This document shows positions 32,734-42,846 of a DNA stretch of 47,047 nucleotides, one piece after another. Each line of letters starts with the position of its first letter. The stretch's first letter is position 1. Source of the stretch: an uncultured Lachnospiraceae bacterium (GTDB lineage Bacteria; Bacillota; Clostridia; Lachnospirales; Lachnospiraceae); contig CAMEIX010000023.1 in the NCBI GenBank assembly GCA_945919075.1, positions 1 through 47,047 on the forward strand, given 5' to 3'. The position numbers and the translations under genes were made by a program. Below the pieces are notes generated by a model. The model searched no databases, was not told the origin of the DNA, and saw nothing but the letters and a program-made list of their open reading frames with translations.

Positions 32734-35700
32734 CTATGCACGCGCTTTTCCGACACTCACGTAGAAGGCTTCAATCTGTGCTTCTTCTTTGCTCATTCCC
32801 TGCTCTTCAAACTGCGCAGTCAGGTGAAGCAAGTGTTTATAGTCACCGGGAATGATTTTTTTGAATTTCGGGAGATATTCCGCAAAGTTATCCAAAACTT
32901 CTTTTCCTTTTATGGAACCGGTTTCTTTGGTATGCTTTTCGATCATATGACGGAGTTCTTCTTCCTCTGCCTTGGTTTCAATCTTCTCCATCAATACCAT
33001 TTCTTTGTTCAGGTTACGGTACAGACAATTATTCTCGTCTAAAACATAGGCAATTCCACCGCTCATGCCGGCTGCGAAATTCTTACCGGTAGGTCCTAAG
33101 ATAACAGCGCGTCCACCGGTCATATATTCGCATCCATGCTCACCGACACCTTCCACTACCGCAATTGCACCGGAATTTCTGACACAGAAACGTTCGCCTG
33201 CCATACCGGCAATGTAAGCCTCCCCGGAGGTTGCACCGTAAAGTGCCACATTACCGATGATGATATTTTCCTCTGCCTCATAAGCGGCTTCCTTAGGTGC
33301 AGCTATGGAGATCTTTCCTCCGGAAAGACCTTTTCCAAAATAATCATTACTGTCACCGCAGATACGCAGGGTAAGTCCTTTTGGAATAAAGGCACCAAAG
33401 CTCTGTCCGCCGGCTCCTTTACAGTTTACGGTAATCGTATCTTCCGGAAGTCCCTCCGGGTGCTTTCTTACAATCTCCGCGCCCAGTAAGGTACCGAAGG
33501 TACGGTCAATATTGGTCAGTTCCACATTTACTTCTGCCTTGGAACCGTCTTTCAATGCTTCTTTAATCTTTCTGTTCCGTAACAGAACCGTCTCATCCTT
33601 CCTCTTCTCCAGTCCAAAATCATAGACCAGTTCCGGCTTGAATACACAATGTTCACTCTTCACAAGAAGAGGACTGACATCAATCTTTGCCTCTCTGTCA
33701 GAAAGGTTATCCCGTTTTTTCAGAAGGTCGGTACGGCCCACCAGTTCATCCACGCTCTTAACCCCAAGTTTTGCCATATATTCCCTGAGCTGTCTTGCAA
33801 TAAAGAGCATGAAATTCTCTACATATTCCGGTTTCCCCTTGAAATTCTTCCTTAGAAGCGGGTTCTGGGTTGCAATGCCCATGGGACAGGTATCCAGATT
33901 ACATACACGCATCATGGCACATCCCATTACAATCAGGGGAGCGGTCGCAAAGCCAAACTCCTCCGCGCCTAAAATAGCGGCAATGGCAACATCCCTGCCA
34001 CTCATCAGTTTACCATCCGTTTCGATAATGACACGGTTACGAAGGCCATTCTGAATCAGGGTCTGGTGTGCTTCCGCAAGACCCAGTTCCCAGGGAAGAC
34101 CGGCATTGTGGATGGAACTTAAGGGAGCAGCACCGGTTCCTCCGTCATAGCCGGAAATCAAAATAACCTGTGCACCCGCCTTAGCCACACCTGCTGCTAC
34201 GGTTCCGACACCTGCTTCCGACACCAGTTTTACGGAAATACGTGCATTTTTATTTGCATTCTTCAAGTCATAAATAAGCTGCGCCAGGTCCTCAATGGAA
34301 TAAATATCATGATGAGGCGGCGGCGAAATCAGGCTGACACCGGGAGTGGAATGTCTGGTCTTGGCAACCCAGGGATAAACTTTTCCTGCCGGCAAATGTC
34401 CGCCTTCACCGGGTTTTGCGCCCTGTGCCATTTTAATCTGAATCTCTTTGGCACTGATTAAGTACTGCTCGGTCACACCGAATCGTCCGCTTGCCACCTG
34501 TTTGATGGCAGAACTTCTGTCATTCTTTGTTCCCGCGGAGGCAATTCTTTCATCACTCTCTCCGCCTTCCCCACTGTTGGATTTTCCCTTTAAGTGGTTC
34601 ATGGCAATGGCCAGTGTCTGATGCGCTTCCTCCGAAATGGAACCATAGGACATGGCACCGGTCTTAAACCTCTTTACAATTTCCTCTTCACTCTCTACTT
34701 CGGAAATATCCACCCCTTCTGACGGATAATTGAAATCCAGAAGGGTTCTTAAATAACCGGTTTCTTCCCCGTCCACCAGCTTGGTGTATTCCTTGAACTT
34801 CTCATAATTTCCTTCTCTTGTGGACTGCTGTAAAAGATGGATGGTCTGGGGATTATAACGATGTTTCTCTCCGCCGCTCCTCATCTTATGACGGCCGATG
34901 GAAGAAAGACTTAAATCCGTGGCAAGACCTAACTGGTCAAATGCCTTGGAGTGCTGTTCGTCGGTCTGTTTTGCTATATCATCCAGGGTAATACCGCCGA
35001 TACGGCTTACCGTACCGCTGAAATACTGGTCGGTCACTTCCTTGGAAATACCGATTGCTTCAAAAATCTGGCTGCCCTGGTAGGACTGGATGGTGGAAAT
35101 ACCCATCTTGGAGGCAATCTTTACAATGCCCTGTAAAACGGCATTATCATAGTCCGCTACCGCCGCATAATAATCCTTGTTCAGGATTCCGTCCTCTACC
35201 AGTTCCCCAATGCAGGCATGAGCCAGGTAGGGATTTACCGCACTTGCACCATAACCTAACAGGGTTGCAAAATGATGCACCTCTCTGGGCTCTGCGGACT
35301 CCAAAATTAAGGACATAGCCGTGCATTTCTTGGTCTGTACCAGGTAATGGTGCACTGCTGCCACCGCAAGCAGGGAAGGAATTGCCACATGGTTTTCATC
35401 CACGCCCCTATCGGACAGAATTAAGATATTGGCTCCCTTCCGGTAAGCCTTATCCACCTCTACAAAGAGATGATCCAGATCACGTTTCATAGGCGTGCTC
35501 TTATAATATAAAATGGAAACCTTTTCTACATGGAATCCTTCCTTATCCATGTTCTCTATCTTTAACAGATCCAAATCTGTCAGTATCGGATTCTCAATCT
35601 TAAGCACATGGCAGTTTTCCGGCTTCTCCTCTAAGAGATTACCGTTCTTGCCCACATAAATGGCAGTGGAAGTCACAATTTTTTCCCGGACTGCATCAAT

Positions 35701-37266
35701 GGGAGGATTGGTTACCTGTGCGAACATCTGCTTGAAATAATAAAACAGAGGCTGGTACTCTTTGGAAAGAACTGCAAGCGGTGTGTCCACACCCATGGCA
35801 CCAATGTGTTCGCTTCCGTTCAGTGCCATTTTGGCAATGCTTTCATGATATTCTTCGTAAGTATAACCAAATGCTTTTTTCAGCCTTGCACATTCGGCAT
35901 CGGAATACTTCACTACTTTCTTATTCGGAATCTTTAAATCCTTTAAGGAAATCAGGTTGGAATCCAGCCACTCTCCGTAAGGCTCCTTATGTGCATACTT
36001 TTCTTTGATTTCCTCGTCCGTATAAATTTTGCCCTGACGGGTATCCACAAGAAGCATCTTACCGGGATGCAGTCTTTCCTTTTTCAGAATATGGGCCTCA
36101 TCAATCGGAAGAACACCAACCTCCGAAGAAAGAATCAGTCTGCCGTCATCACAAATGTAGTAACGGGAAGGACGAAGCCCGTTCCGGTCCAGAACGGCAC
36201 CCATTACATCACCGTCGGAATACAGAATGGAAGCAGGACCGTCCCAGGGCTCCATCATGGTCGCATAATATTGGTAGAAATCACGACATTCCTGGGAAAT
36301 GGTCTCATTGTGGGACCAGGGTTCCGGTATCAGCACCATAGCTGCCAAAGGCAGGGGCATACCGCTCATAACCAGAAATTCCAGAGTCGCATCCAACATG
36401 GCAGAATCCGAACCGTCCTTGTGAATTACCGGTAAAACCTTGCTCATATCATCTGCATCGAAAGCGGTGGTGAACATGGTCTCTTCCCGGGCTAACATCT
36501 TATCCACATTTCCTTTAATGGTATTGATTTCACCATTATGTACAATGAAACGATTGGGATGTGCCCGTTCCCAGCTTGGATTGGTATTGGTGGAGAAACG
36601 GGAGTGTACCATAGCGATTGCAGAGGTAAAATCCTCATCCTGTAAATCCTTAAAAAAGGTACGGAGCTGTCCTACCAGAAACATTCCTTTATATACAATG
36701 GTTCTGCAGGAAAGGGAAGGAACATAGGTGTTATCATTACTCTGTTCAAAAACTCTTCTGACAATATAAAGTTTTCTGTCAAACTCCAGATCCGTAAGAT
36801 TTTTGTCCGGTCTCTGAATAAATCCCTGACAGATAAAAGGCATACAGTCCTTTGCTTTCTGACCCAGCACATCGGGAACATTGCTTACGTCTCTCCAGCC
36901 CAGGAACTTCAGTCCTTCCTTTTCTACAATGATCTCAAACATTTTCTTAGCCTGCCCACGTTTCAGTTCATCCATGGGGAAGAAAAATGTTCCCACACCG
37001 TATTCTCTTTCCCCACCGATTTTTAGGCCAATCTCTTTACATACCTTTTCAAAGAAAGCATGGGGAATCTGGGTTAAGATACCGACACCGTCACCGGTCT
37101 GCCCTTCTGCATCCTTACCTGCACGGTGCTCCAGATTCTCCACAATCTTAAGTGCATCGTCCACCAGTGCATGACTCTTCTTTCCATGAATGTTTACCAC
37201 TGCTCCGATACCGCAGTTATCATGCTCAAATGTCGGACTGTATAATCCTTGTTCCTGTCTTGTCAT
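32734..37266 (-). CDS. gltB: glutamate synthase large subunit
   Basis: The protein has 1510 residues from ATG 37266. A TTG five codons upstream would put the GGAGG ribosome binding site inside the gene, so the ATG is preferred. C18 in TFEHDNCGIGAVVNI is the class II glutamine amidotransferase nucleophile exposed after removal of a short propeptide. Then come the central domain, the FMN-binding synthase domain (VSLISPPPHHDIYSIEDLAQ, SGYDGGTGAAPLSS), the 3Fe-4S cluster CNLDTCPMGIATQNP and the C-terminal GxGxG repeat domain. Leader holds a strong terminator-like hairpin (37289-37327), so expression may be attenuated. Operon with gltD. Confidence 0.96.
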   Translation of the reverse strand: MTRQEQGLYSPTFEHDNCGIGAVVNIHGKKSHALVDDALKIVENLEHRAGKDAEGQTGDGVGILTQIPHAFFEKVCKEIGLKIGGEREYGVGTFFFPMDELKRGQAKKMFEIIVEKEGLKFLGWRDVSNVPDVLGQKAKDCMPFICQGFIQRPDKNLTDLEFDRKLYIVRRVFEQSNDNTYVPSLSCRTIVYKGMFLVGQLRTFFKDLQDEDFTSAIAMVHSRFSTNTNPSWERAHPNRFIVHNGEINTIKGNVDKMLAREETMFTTAFDADDMSKVLPVIHKDGSDSAMLDATLEFLVMSGMPLPLAAMVLIPEPWSHNETISQECRDFYQYYATMMEPWDGPASILYSDGDVMGAVLDRNGLRPSRYYICDDGRLILSSEVGVLPIDEAHILKKERLHPGKMLLVDTRQGKIYTDEEIKEKYAHKEPYGEWLDSNLISLKDLKIPNKKVVKYSDAECARLKKAFGYTYEEYHESIAKMALNGSEHIGAMGVDTPLAVLSKEYQPLFYYFKQMFAQVTNPPIDAVREKIVTSTAIYVGKNGNLLEEKPENCHVLKIENPILTDLDLLKIENMDKEGFHVEKVSILYYKSTPMKRDLDHLFVEVDKAYRKGANILILSDRGVDENHVAIPSLLAVAAVHHYLVQTKKCTAMSLILESAEPREVHHFATLLGYGASAVNPYLAHACIGELVEDGILNKDYYAAVADYDNAVLQGIVKIASKMGISTIQSYQGSQIFEAIGISKEVTDQYFSGTVSRIGGITLDDIAKQTDEQHSKAFDQLGLATDLSLSSIGRHKMRSGGEKHRYNPQTIHLLQQSTREGNYEKFKEYTKLVDGEETGYLRTLLDFNYPSEGVDISEVESEEEIVKRFKTGAMSYGSISEEAHQTLAIAMNHLKGKSNSGEGGESDERIASAGTKNDRSSAIKQVASGRFGVTEQYLISAKEIQIKMAQGAKPGEGGHLPAGKVYPWVAKTRHSTPGVSLISPPPHHDIYSIEDLAQLIYDLKNANKNARISVKLVSEAGVGTVAAGVAKAGAQVILISGYDGGTGAAPLSSIHNAGLPWELGLAEAHQTLIQNGLRNRVIIETDGKLMSGRDVAIAAILGAEEFGFATAPLIVMGCAMMRVCNLDTCPMGIATQNPLLRKNFKGKPEYVENFMLFIARQLREYMAKLGVKSVDELVGRTDLLKKRDNLSDREAKIDVSPLLVKSEHCVFKPELVYDFGLEKRKDETVLLRNRKIKEALKDGSKAEVNVELTNIDRTFGTLLGAEIVRKHPEGLPEDTITVNCKGAGGQSFGAFIPKGLTLRICGDSNDYFGKGLSGGKISIAAPKEAAYEAEENIIIGNVALYGATSGEAYIAGMAGERFCVRNSGAIAVVEGVGEHGCEYMTGGRAVILGPTGKNFAAGMSGGIAYVLDENNCLYRNLNKEMVLMEKIETKAEEEELRHMIEKHTKETGSIKGKEVLDNFAEYLPKFKKIIPGDYKHLLHLTAQFEEQGMSKEEAQIEAFYVSVGKARA

Positions 37267-37282
37267 ATGCGTTTCCTCCAAT

Positions 37283-37327
37283 AAAAAAAGTCAGTCTGTT
37301 CTCAGGTTTCCCTCAAAACAGCCGACT
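37283..37327 (-). promoter_or_regulatory. terminator hairpin in the gltB leader (possible attenuator)
   Basis: On the minus strand a stem of about 16 pairs with one bulge and one mismatch (AGTCGGCTGTTTTGAGG against CCTGAGAACAGACTGACT, loop GAAA) is followed by seven T residues. It ends 16 bases before the gltB ATG and lies downstream of the gltB promoter, so it would stop transcription before the gene. Confidence 0.65.
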
Positions 37328-37362
37328 CCTTTGTCTGCTAATTCGCAATGTAATTTCTATTA

Positions 37363-37391
37363 ATTGTAGCCATGTACCTTTTATTTGTAAA
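37363..37391 (-). promoter_or_regulatory. promoter of gltBD
   Basis: On the minus strand TTTACA (37391-37386), a 17-base spacer and TACAAT (37368-37363). Transcription would start near 37356, giving a ~90-base leader that contains the hairpin. Confidence 0.65.
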
Positions 37392-37448
37392 GAGTTTTTT
37401 GAAATTTTTTTGAAGAAATATTTTCAAAAATTTTTTTCAAAAAAGGGA

Positions 37449-37477
37449 TTGACAAATTAATTTATCGGGTGCATACT
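37449..37477 (+). promoter_or_regulatory. promoter of glnA-purF
   Basis: TTGACA at 37449-37454, a 17-base spacer and CATACT at 37472-37477. The expected start is near 37484, ahead of the leader terminator. The DNA between this and the divergent gltB promoter (37392-37448) is an A/T tract with partial inverted symmetry. Confidence 0.65.
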
Positions 37478-37496
37478 ACGTACCAAGAACAGCGAC

Positions 37497-37532
37497 GGCG
37501 CTTTGGAAGGATACTTCCGAGGCGCCTTTTTT
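37497..37532 (+). promoter_or_regulatory. terminator in the glnA leader (possible attenuator)
   Basis: A 13-bp fully paired stem (37497-37509 and 37514-37526, two G-U pairs, loop GATA) is followed by six T residues at 37527-37532. It begins about 13 bases after the expected transcription start and ends 45 bases before the glnA ATG. As placed it would terminate nearly all transcripts unless bypassed. Confidence 0.75.
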
Positions 37533-37576
37533 ATTTCCAATACATAGAAAATGCTGTTAACGAAAGGAGAAAACAT

Positions 37577-39673
37577 ATGGCAAAGAGTATTCCTGAATTA
37601 TACGGAAGTCTGGTTTTTAACGACAGAGTTATGAAAGACAAACTTCCCAAAGACATTTATAAGGCACTTAGGAAAACAATTGAAAATAACACACATCTGG
37701 AATTGGATGTTGCCAACTCCGTAGCAGTTGCAATGAAAGAATGGGCCGTTGAGAACGGTGCAACCCATTTCACTCATTGGTTCCAGCCTATGACCGGTTT
37801 CACGGCTGAAAAACATGACAGTTTCATCAGTCCTACCGGCGATGGCGAAGTCATCATGGAATTTTCCGGCAAAGAGCTTGTAAAAGGCGAACCGGATGCT
37901 TCCAGTTTCCCTTCCGGCGGTTTACGTGCTACCTTTGAAGCAAGAGGTTATACCGCATGGGATCCTACTTCACCCGCTTTCATCAAAGATAAGACATTAT
38001 ATATCCCGACGGCCTTCTGTTCTTACAGCGGAGAAGCCCTTGATAAGAAAACTCCTCTTCTCCGCTCCATGGAGGCCCTCAGCCATGAGGCAACCAAAAT
38101 GCTTCATCTTTTGGGACAGAAAGATGTTACCAGCGTTTCCACAACCGTTGGTCCGGAACAGGAATACTTCCTTATTGATAAGGAAATGTTCAAGTTAAGA
38201 AAAGACCTGATTTTTACCGGTCGTACCCTTCTTGGTGCACTTCCTCCCAAAGGACAGGAAATGGAAGATCATTACTTCGGTGCACTCAAGCCCCGTGTAG
38301 CAGCATACATGCAGGATCTCGATGAAGAACTTTGGAAGCTTGGCATTCCTGCAAAGACCAAGCACAATGAAGTTGCTCCCGCACAGCATGAACTTGCACC
38401 GGTTTTTGATACCACAAACGTTGCTGTGGATCACAACCAGTTGACTATGGAAATCATGAAAAAAGTAGCAGACCGTCATGGTTTTGTATGTCTGCTTCAT
38501 GAGAAGCCCTTTGACGGCATCAACGGCAGCGGTAAGCACAACAACTGGTCCATGTCCACCAACACCGGTGTGAACCTTTTAGAGCCAGGCAAAACTCCTG
38601 CTGAGAATACACAGTTCTTAGTATTCCTGGCAGCCGTAATTGCAGCAGTGGATGATTATGCAGACCTGATGAGAGTTTCCGTAGCAAGTGCCGGAAATGA
38701 CCATCGTCTGGGAGCTAATGAAGCACCTCCTGCAATTGTATCCATCTTCCTCGGAGATGAGCTTTCTGCAGTAGTGGATGCCATTGAACAGGATAAATTA
38801 TTCCAGAACCAGCAGCAGGTTGCCATGGAAATCGGTGCTACCGTGCTTCCTCATTTCTTTAAGGATACTACGGACAGAAACCGTACCTCACCTTTTGCAT
38901 TTACCGGTAATAAATTTGAATTCCGTATGTTAGGCTCCTCCATTTCCGTGGCAGGTCCCAACATTGTCTTAAATACCGCAGTTGCCGAAGTACTCTCCCA
39001 GTTCTATGAGAAACTGAAAGATGTACCGGAAGCAGATTTACAGAATAAGGTTCATGCTCTGGTAAAAGAAACCATAGTTGCACATAAGAGAATTATCTTC
39101 AACGGCAACGGATATACCGATGAATGGGTGGCAGAGGCAGAAAAACGTGGTCTTTATAACTTAAAATCCACTCCCGAAGCACTTGCTGCATTTGTGGCAG
39201 ATAAGAACGTTAAACTATTTACCTCCCACAAAATTTTCTCCGAGACTGAGATTCAGTCCCGTCACGAGATTTTGCTTGAGAGCTACTGCAAGACCTTACA
39301 TATTGAAGCAAAGACTCTTGCAAGCATGATGACTCAGGAATTCCTCCCTGCTGTCATGCGTTATACGGATGAGCTGGCGGCTTCCATTATGGAAAAGAAG
39401 AGTGTAGCAAATCTTCCCTGCACCGCTCAGACAAAATCTCTCACTTCCCTCATGGAAGCATACGAGAAGATGTCAGAGCTTACCGACAAACTGGTTGCAG
39501 ATACCGAAACTGCTGAATCCATGGAAGATATGGAAAAACTTGCATTCTTCTATCATGATACCATTTTAGCTGACATGGATGAGATTCGTTCCATCGCCGA
39601 TAAGGTAGAAACCAAACTCCCTACCGATGTTTTACCTTATCCTACCTACGAGGAGATGCTTTTCTATGTATAA
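37577..39673 (+). CDS. glnA: glutamine synthetase, type III
   Basis: The protein has 698 residues from ATG 37577 ([20 protein letters not shown]), with AAAGGAGA before it. The size and layout are those of type III (GlnN) enzymes. Active-site segments: [13 protein letters not shown] (metal Glu), [58 protein letters not shown] and [20 protein letters not shown]. It makes glutamine from glutamate and ammonia with ATP. No adenylylation loop of GSI-beta type. Its stop overlaps the purF start by 8 bases, and the gene is opposite gltBD, pairing both halves of the GS-GOGAT cycle. Confidence 0.95.
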   Translation: MAKSIPELYGSLVFNDRVMKDKLPKDIYKALRKTIENNTHLELDVANSVAVAMKEWAVENGATHFTHWFQPMTGFTAEKHDSFISPTGDGEVIMEFSGKELVKGEPDASSFPSGGLRATFEARGYTAWDPTSPAFIKDKTLYIPTAFCSYSGEALDKKTPLLRSMEALSHEATKMLHLLGQKDVTSVSTTVGPEQEYFLIDKEMFKLRKDLIFTGRTLLGALPPKGQEMEDHYFGALKPRVAAYMQDLDEELWKLGIPAKTKHNEVAPAQHELAPVFDTTNVAVDHNQLTMEIMKKVADRHGFVCLLHEKPFDGINGSGKHNNWSMSTNTGVNLLEPGKTPAENTQFLVFLAAVIAAVDDYADLMRVSVASAGNDHRLGANEAPPAIVSIFLGDELSAVVDAIEQDKLFQNQQQVAMEIGATVLPHFFKDTTDRNRTSPFAFTGNKFEFRMLGSSISVAGPNIVLNTAVAEVLSQFYEKLKDVPEADLQNKVHALVKETIVAHKRIIFNGNGYTDEWVAEAEKRGLYNLKSTPEALAAFVADKNVKLFTSHKIFSETEIQSRHEILLESYCKTLHIEAKTLASMMTQEFLPAVMRYTDELAASIMEKKSVANLPCTAQTKSLTSLMEAYEKMSELTDKLVADTETAESMEDMEKLAFFYHDTILADMDEIRSIADKVETKLPTDVLPYPTYEEMLFYV

Positions 39674-41051
39674 TCTCTTATCGGATGATAAAGTACATGA
39701 AGAGTGTGGTGTTTTCGGAATATTTTCACCCGAATCGGATAACGTGGCAAGTGATATTTATTACGGGCTCTGTTCCCTGCAACACAGGGGACAGGAGTCC
39801 GCAGGAATTGCTATCTGCGATACCTACGGTCCCAAAGGAAATATTACAAGTCACAAGGACATGGGGCTTGTCAGTGAAGTCTTTCACAAGGATACGCTCG
39901 CTGCACTAAAAGGAAATATCGGCATCGGTCATGTCCGTTATTCCACCACCGGCGGCAGTTGTATTGAAAATGCCCAGCCCTTTGTTTCCAGCTATTCCAA
40001 AGGTACCCTGGCATTGGTACACAACGGAAACCTTCGTAATACAGGGGCTCTTCGTAAATCCTTAGAGGATGACGGCGCACTCTTTCACGGCACCTCCGAT
40101 TCTGAGGTCATAGCTTATCTGATTGCCAAGAAGAGAACGCGAACCGCAACCATTGAAGAAGCAGTTTATTTAACCTGTGGTCTGATGGAAGGCGGATATG
40201 CCCTGATTGTCATGAGTCCCCGAAAGATTATCGGTGTCCGTGATCCTTTTGGACTAAAACCGCTTTGCCTTGGAAAACGTGGAAATCAATACTTACTTGC
40301 CAGCGAGAGCTGTGCACTTACCGCAACGGGTGCAACCTTTGTGCGGGATGTGGTTCCGGGAGAAATTATTACTATTTCGGAAGATGGTATTTCTTCCAAT
40401 TTTGATTTAAAGCAAAAGAAACAGGCACATTGCATTTTTGAGTATATTTACTTTGCCAGACTGGATTCGGTCATGGATAATGTATCCGTTTATAAATCCC
40501 GAATCAGAGCCGGAGAACTTCTCGCAAAAGCTTATCCTGTGGATGCTGACTTAGTAGTCGGGGTTCCGGAATCCGGTATCACCGCTGCTGTAGGATATGC
40601 ACAGTATTCCGGCATTCCCTTCGGACTCGCTTTTTATAAAAACAGTTATGTGGGCAGAACCTTTATCAAGCCTACACAAAAGGAGCGGGAGTCAGCAGTA
40701 CATATGAAGCTGAATGTTCTCCCTGATGTGGTAAAAGGAAAAAATTTAGTCCTGATTGATGACTCCATTGTAAGGGGAACCACCATTGCCGGTCTGATTG
40801 CTCTCTTGAAAAAAGCGGGAGCCAAAAGTGTTCACGTAAGAATCAGTTCGCCTCCCTTTTTATATCCCTGTTACTACGGCACGGATGTACCAAGCAACAA
40901 AGAACTGATTGCCAGCTCTCACACACCGGAAGAAATTGCCAAGGCAATCGGAGCGGACTCTCTGGGATACCTGCGAGTAGAGGATTTAGAGAAATTGGTG
41001 GATGGACTTCCCATTTGCAAAGCCTGTTTTAATAATGAATATCCTGTATAA
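39666..41051 (+). CDS. purF: amidophosphoribosyltransferase
   Basis: The protein has 461 residues from ATG 39666 ([20 protein letters not shown]), with C14 as the amidotransferase nucleophile, exposed after removal of an 13-residue propeptide as in B. subtilis PurF. PRPP-binding loop [19 protein letters not shown]-terminal cysteines CYYGTDVP and [10 protein letters not shown] belong to the 4Fe-4S cluster type. It catalyses the first step of purine synthesis using glutamine. The frame open upstream to 39627 is inside glnA. The ribosome binding site GAGGAG and 8-base overlap with glnA indicate translational coupling, which puts purine entry under nitrogen control. Confidence 0.94.
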   Translation: MYNLLSDDKVHEECGVFGIFSPESDNVASDIYYGLCSLQHRGQESAGIAICDTYGPKGNITSHKDMGLVSEVFHKDTLAALKGNIGIGHVRYSTTGGSCIENAQPFVSSYSKGTLALVHNGNLRNTGALRKSLEDDGALFHGTSDSEVIAYLIAKKRTRTATIEEAVYLTCGLMEGGYALIVMSPRKIIGVRDPFGLKPLCLGKRGNQYLLASESCALTATGATFVRDVVPGEIITISEDGISSNFDLKQKKQAHCIFEYIYFARLDSVMDNVSVYKSRIRAGELLAKAYPVDADLVVGVPESGITAAVGYAQYSGIPFGLAFYKNSYVGRTFIKPTQKERESAVHMKLNVLPDVVKGKNLVLIDDSIVRGTTIAGLIALLKKAGAKSVHVRISSPPFLYPCYYGTDVPSNKELIASSHTPEEIAKAIGADSLGYLRVEDLEKLVDGLPICKACFNNEYPV

Positions 41052-41070
41052 AATTTTACGCTATGCAAAG

Positions 41071-41102
41071 ATGCATTTCTCCAAGGAGAAGTGCATTTTT
41101 TT
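41071..41102 (+). terminator. intrinsic terminator between purF and amt
   Basis: ATGCATTTCTCC at 41071-41082 pairs with GGAGAAGTGCAT at 41085-41096 (12 pairs, one wobble), followed by a run of T. It lies 20 bases after the purF stop and 31 before the amt ATG. No promoter fits between it and amt, so amt expression may depend on read-through. Confidence 0.75.
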
Positions 41103-41132
41103 ATAGAAATTTATTTATGAGGAGGAACTATT

Positions 41133-42836
41133 ATGAGTACTGAATTATTTGGTGTATGGTTTCTGATTGGTGCAGCTTTAGTTTTCTGGATGCAGGCCGG
41201 CTTCGCCATGGTAGAAACAGGTTTTACCCGATCAAAGAACGCAGGTAACATCTTAATGAAAAACCTGATGGACTTTTGTATCGGTACAGTTGTATTTATC
41301 TTAATTGGTTTTGGACTTCTCTTTGGAGAGGATCTGTTAGGCTTTATCGGAAAACCCGGTTTAGACATTTTTACTGCTTATGAGAATTTTGACTGGTCAA
41401 ACTTCGTGTTTAACCTGGTATTCTGTGCAACCACTGCAACCATCGTTTCCGGTGCAATGGCTGAGCGTACCAAATTCCTTTCCTACTGTGTATATTCCGC
41501 AGTCATTTCCGCACTGATTTATCCCATTGAAGCACACTGGATCTGGGGCGGCGGCTGGCTTGCACAGCTTGGCTTCCACGATTTTGCAGGAAGTGCTGCC
41601 ATCCACACCGTAGGTGGTGTTTCCGCTTTAATCGGTGCAAAGATTCTTGGTGCCAGAATCGGAAAATTCACCAAGGACAAAGACGGTAAAATTATTAAAG
41701 TAAATGCTTTTCCTGGTCACAACCTTCCCATCGGTTGTCTCGGTGTTTTCATTCTCTGGTTCGGTTGGTACGGATTCAACGGTGCTGCTGCAACCAGTGT
41801 AGAACAGTTGGCAACCATTTTCTTAACTACCACCGTTGCTCCCGCAGTTGCTACCGTAACCTGTATGATTTTTACCTGGATTAAATACGGCAAGCCCGAT
41901 GTTTCCATGTGTCTGAATGCATCCCTTGCAGGTCTTGTTGCAATTACCGCTCCCTGCGACGTTACCGATGCATTAGGCTCTGCCATTATTGGTATTGTTG
42001 CCGGTCTTTTAGTAGTATTCGGTGTATGGTTCTTGGATTATGTATTACATATTGATGACCCTGTAGGTGCTGTTGCCGTTCACTGCTTAAACGGTATCTG
42101 GGGTACCATCGCAGTTGGTTTGTTTGCAACCACCACTGCTCCCGGAAATGACTCTATGGTAGGTCTTTTCTACGGCGGCGGATTTGAACTTTTAGGTATC
42201 CAGTTAGTAGGTATTGTATCCGTAGTAGCATGGACTGCAGTAACCATTACCATTACCTTCCTGTTAATCAAAGCAATCTTTGGTCTTCGTGTCAGTGAAG
42301 AGGAAGAAATTTCCGGTCTGGATTCTACCGAACATGGCCTTTCTTCTGCATATGCCGGATTCAGTATCATGGATGTTACCGGCAGTGTGGATACCGTTAT
42401 TCCGGAGGACGATACAGAACTTCCTGCTTCTTCCGATAAGGCAGTACCGGTTGTCAGCCTGACCGACACCGTTGCAACCGGCATCCACAAAGTGGTTATC
42501 ATTGCAAAACTGTCCAAGTACGATCAGTTAAAGAAAGCCATGAACGATCTCGGCGTAACCGGTATGACCGTTACCCAGGTTATGGGCTGCGGCGTACAGA
42601 AGGGTGCCGGCGAAATGTATCGTGGTGTTGAACTTGATGTTAACCTCTTACCTAAGATTAAGGTGGAAATCGTTATCTCCAAGATTCCTGTAGATGCTGT
42701 TGTGGCTGCTGCCAAGAAGGCACTCTACACCGGACATATCGGAGATGGCAAGATCTTCATCTATCCTGTAAGCAACGTTATCAAGGTTCGTACCGGTGAG
42801 GAAGGCTTTGATGCGCTGCAGGATAAGGCAGAATAA
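41133..42836 (+). CDS. amt: ammonium transporter fused to a PII domain
   Basis: The 567-residue protein has about eleven membrane helices in residues 5-395 with the Amt marks WMQAGFAMVETGFTRSKN, AEHWIWGGGW-like HWIWGGGWL, HTVGGVSALIGAKI (first twin His) and AVHCLNGIWGTIAVG (second). A ~50-residue acidic linker follows, then a complete PII/GlnK domain from about 449: GIHKVVIIAKLSKYDQLKKA, T-loop VQKGAGEMYRGVELDVNLLP, B-loop TGHIGDGKIFIYPV. AGGAGG precedes the ATG. Free GlnK proteins block AmtB; here the regulator is tethered. The T-loop tyrosine uridylylated in E. coli (Y51) is replaced by Leu (about 501). Confidence 0.93.
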   Translation: MSTELFGVWFLIGAALVFWMQAGFAMVETGFTRSKNAGNILMKNLMDFCIGTVVFILIGFGLLFGEDLLGFIGKPGLDIFTAYENFDWSNFVFNLVFCATTATIVSGAMAERTKFLSYCVYSAVISALIYPIEAHWIWGGGWLAQLGFHDFAGSAAIHTVGGVSALIGAKILGARIGKFTKDKDGKIIKVNAFPGHNLPIGCLGVFILWFGWYGFNGAAATSVEQLATIFLTTTVAPAVATVTCMIFTWIKYGKPDVSMCLNASLAGLVAITAPCDVTDALGSAIIGIVAGLLVVFGVWFLDYVLHIDDPVGAVAVHCLNGIWGTIAVGLFATTTAPGNDSMVGLFYGGGFELLGIQLVGIVSVVAWTAVTITITFLLIKAIFGLRVSEEEEISGLDSTEHGLSSAYAGFSIMDVTGSVDTVIPEDDTELPASSDKAVPVVSLTDTVATGIHKVVIIAKLSKYDQLKKAMNDLGVTGMTVTQVMGCGVQKGAGEMYRGVELDVNLLPKIKVEIVISKIPVDAVVAAAKKALYTGHIGDGKIFIYPVSNVIKVRTGEEGFDALQDKAE

Positions 42837-42846
42837 GAACATAATT

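Noticed and set aside
37267..37281. Upstream TTG start of gltB
   Set aside because: The TTG overlaps the GGAGG ribosome binding site; ATG 37266 gives the usual propeptide before Cys18.
37469..37576. Upstream extension of glnA
   Set aside because: It would start at GTG and read through the leader terminator; the ATG at 37577 has AAAGGAGA and the normal type III N-terminus.
41051..41132. ANTAR-type dual hairpin before amt
   Set aside because: One short ATGC-AAAGAT-GCAT hairpin has a loop fitting AxxGxx, but the stem is only four pairs, overlaps the terminator arm and no second hairpin exists.
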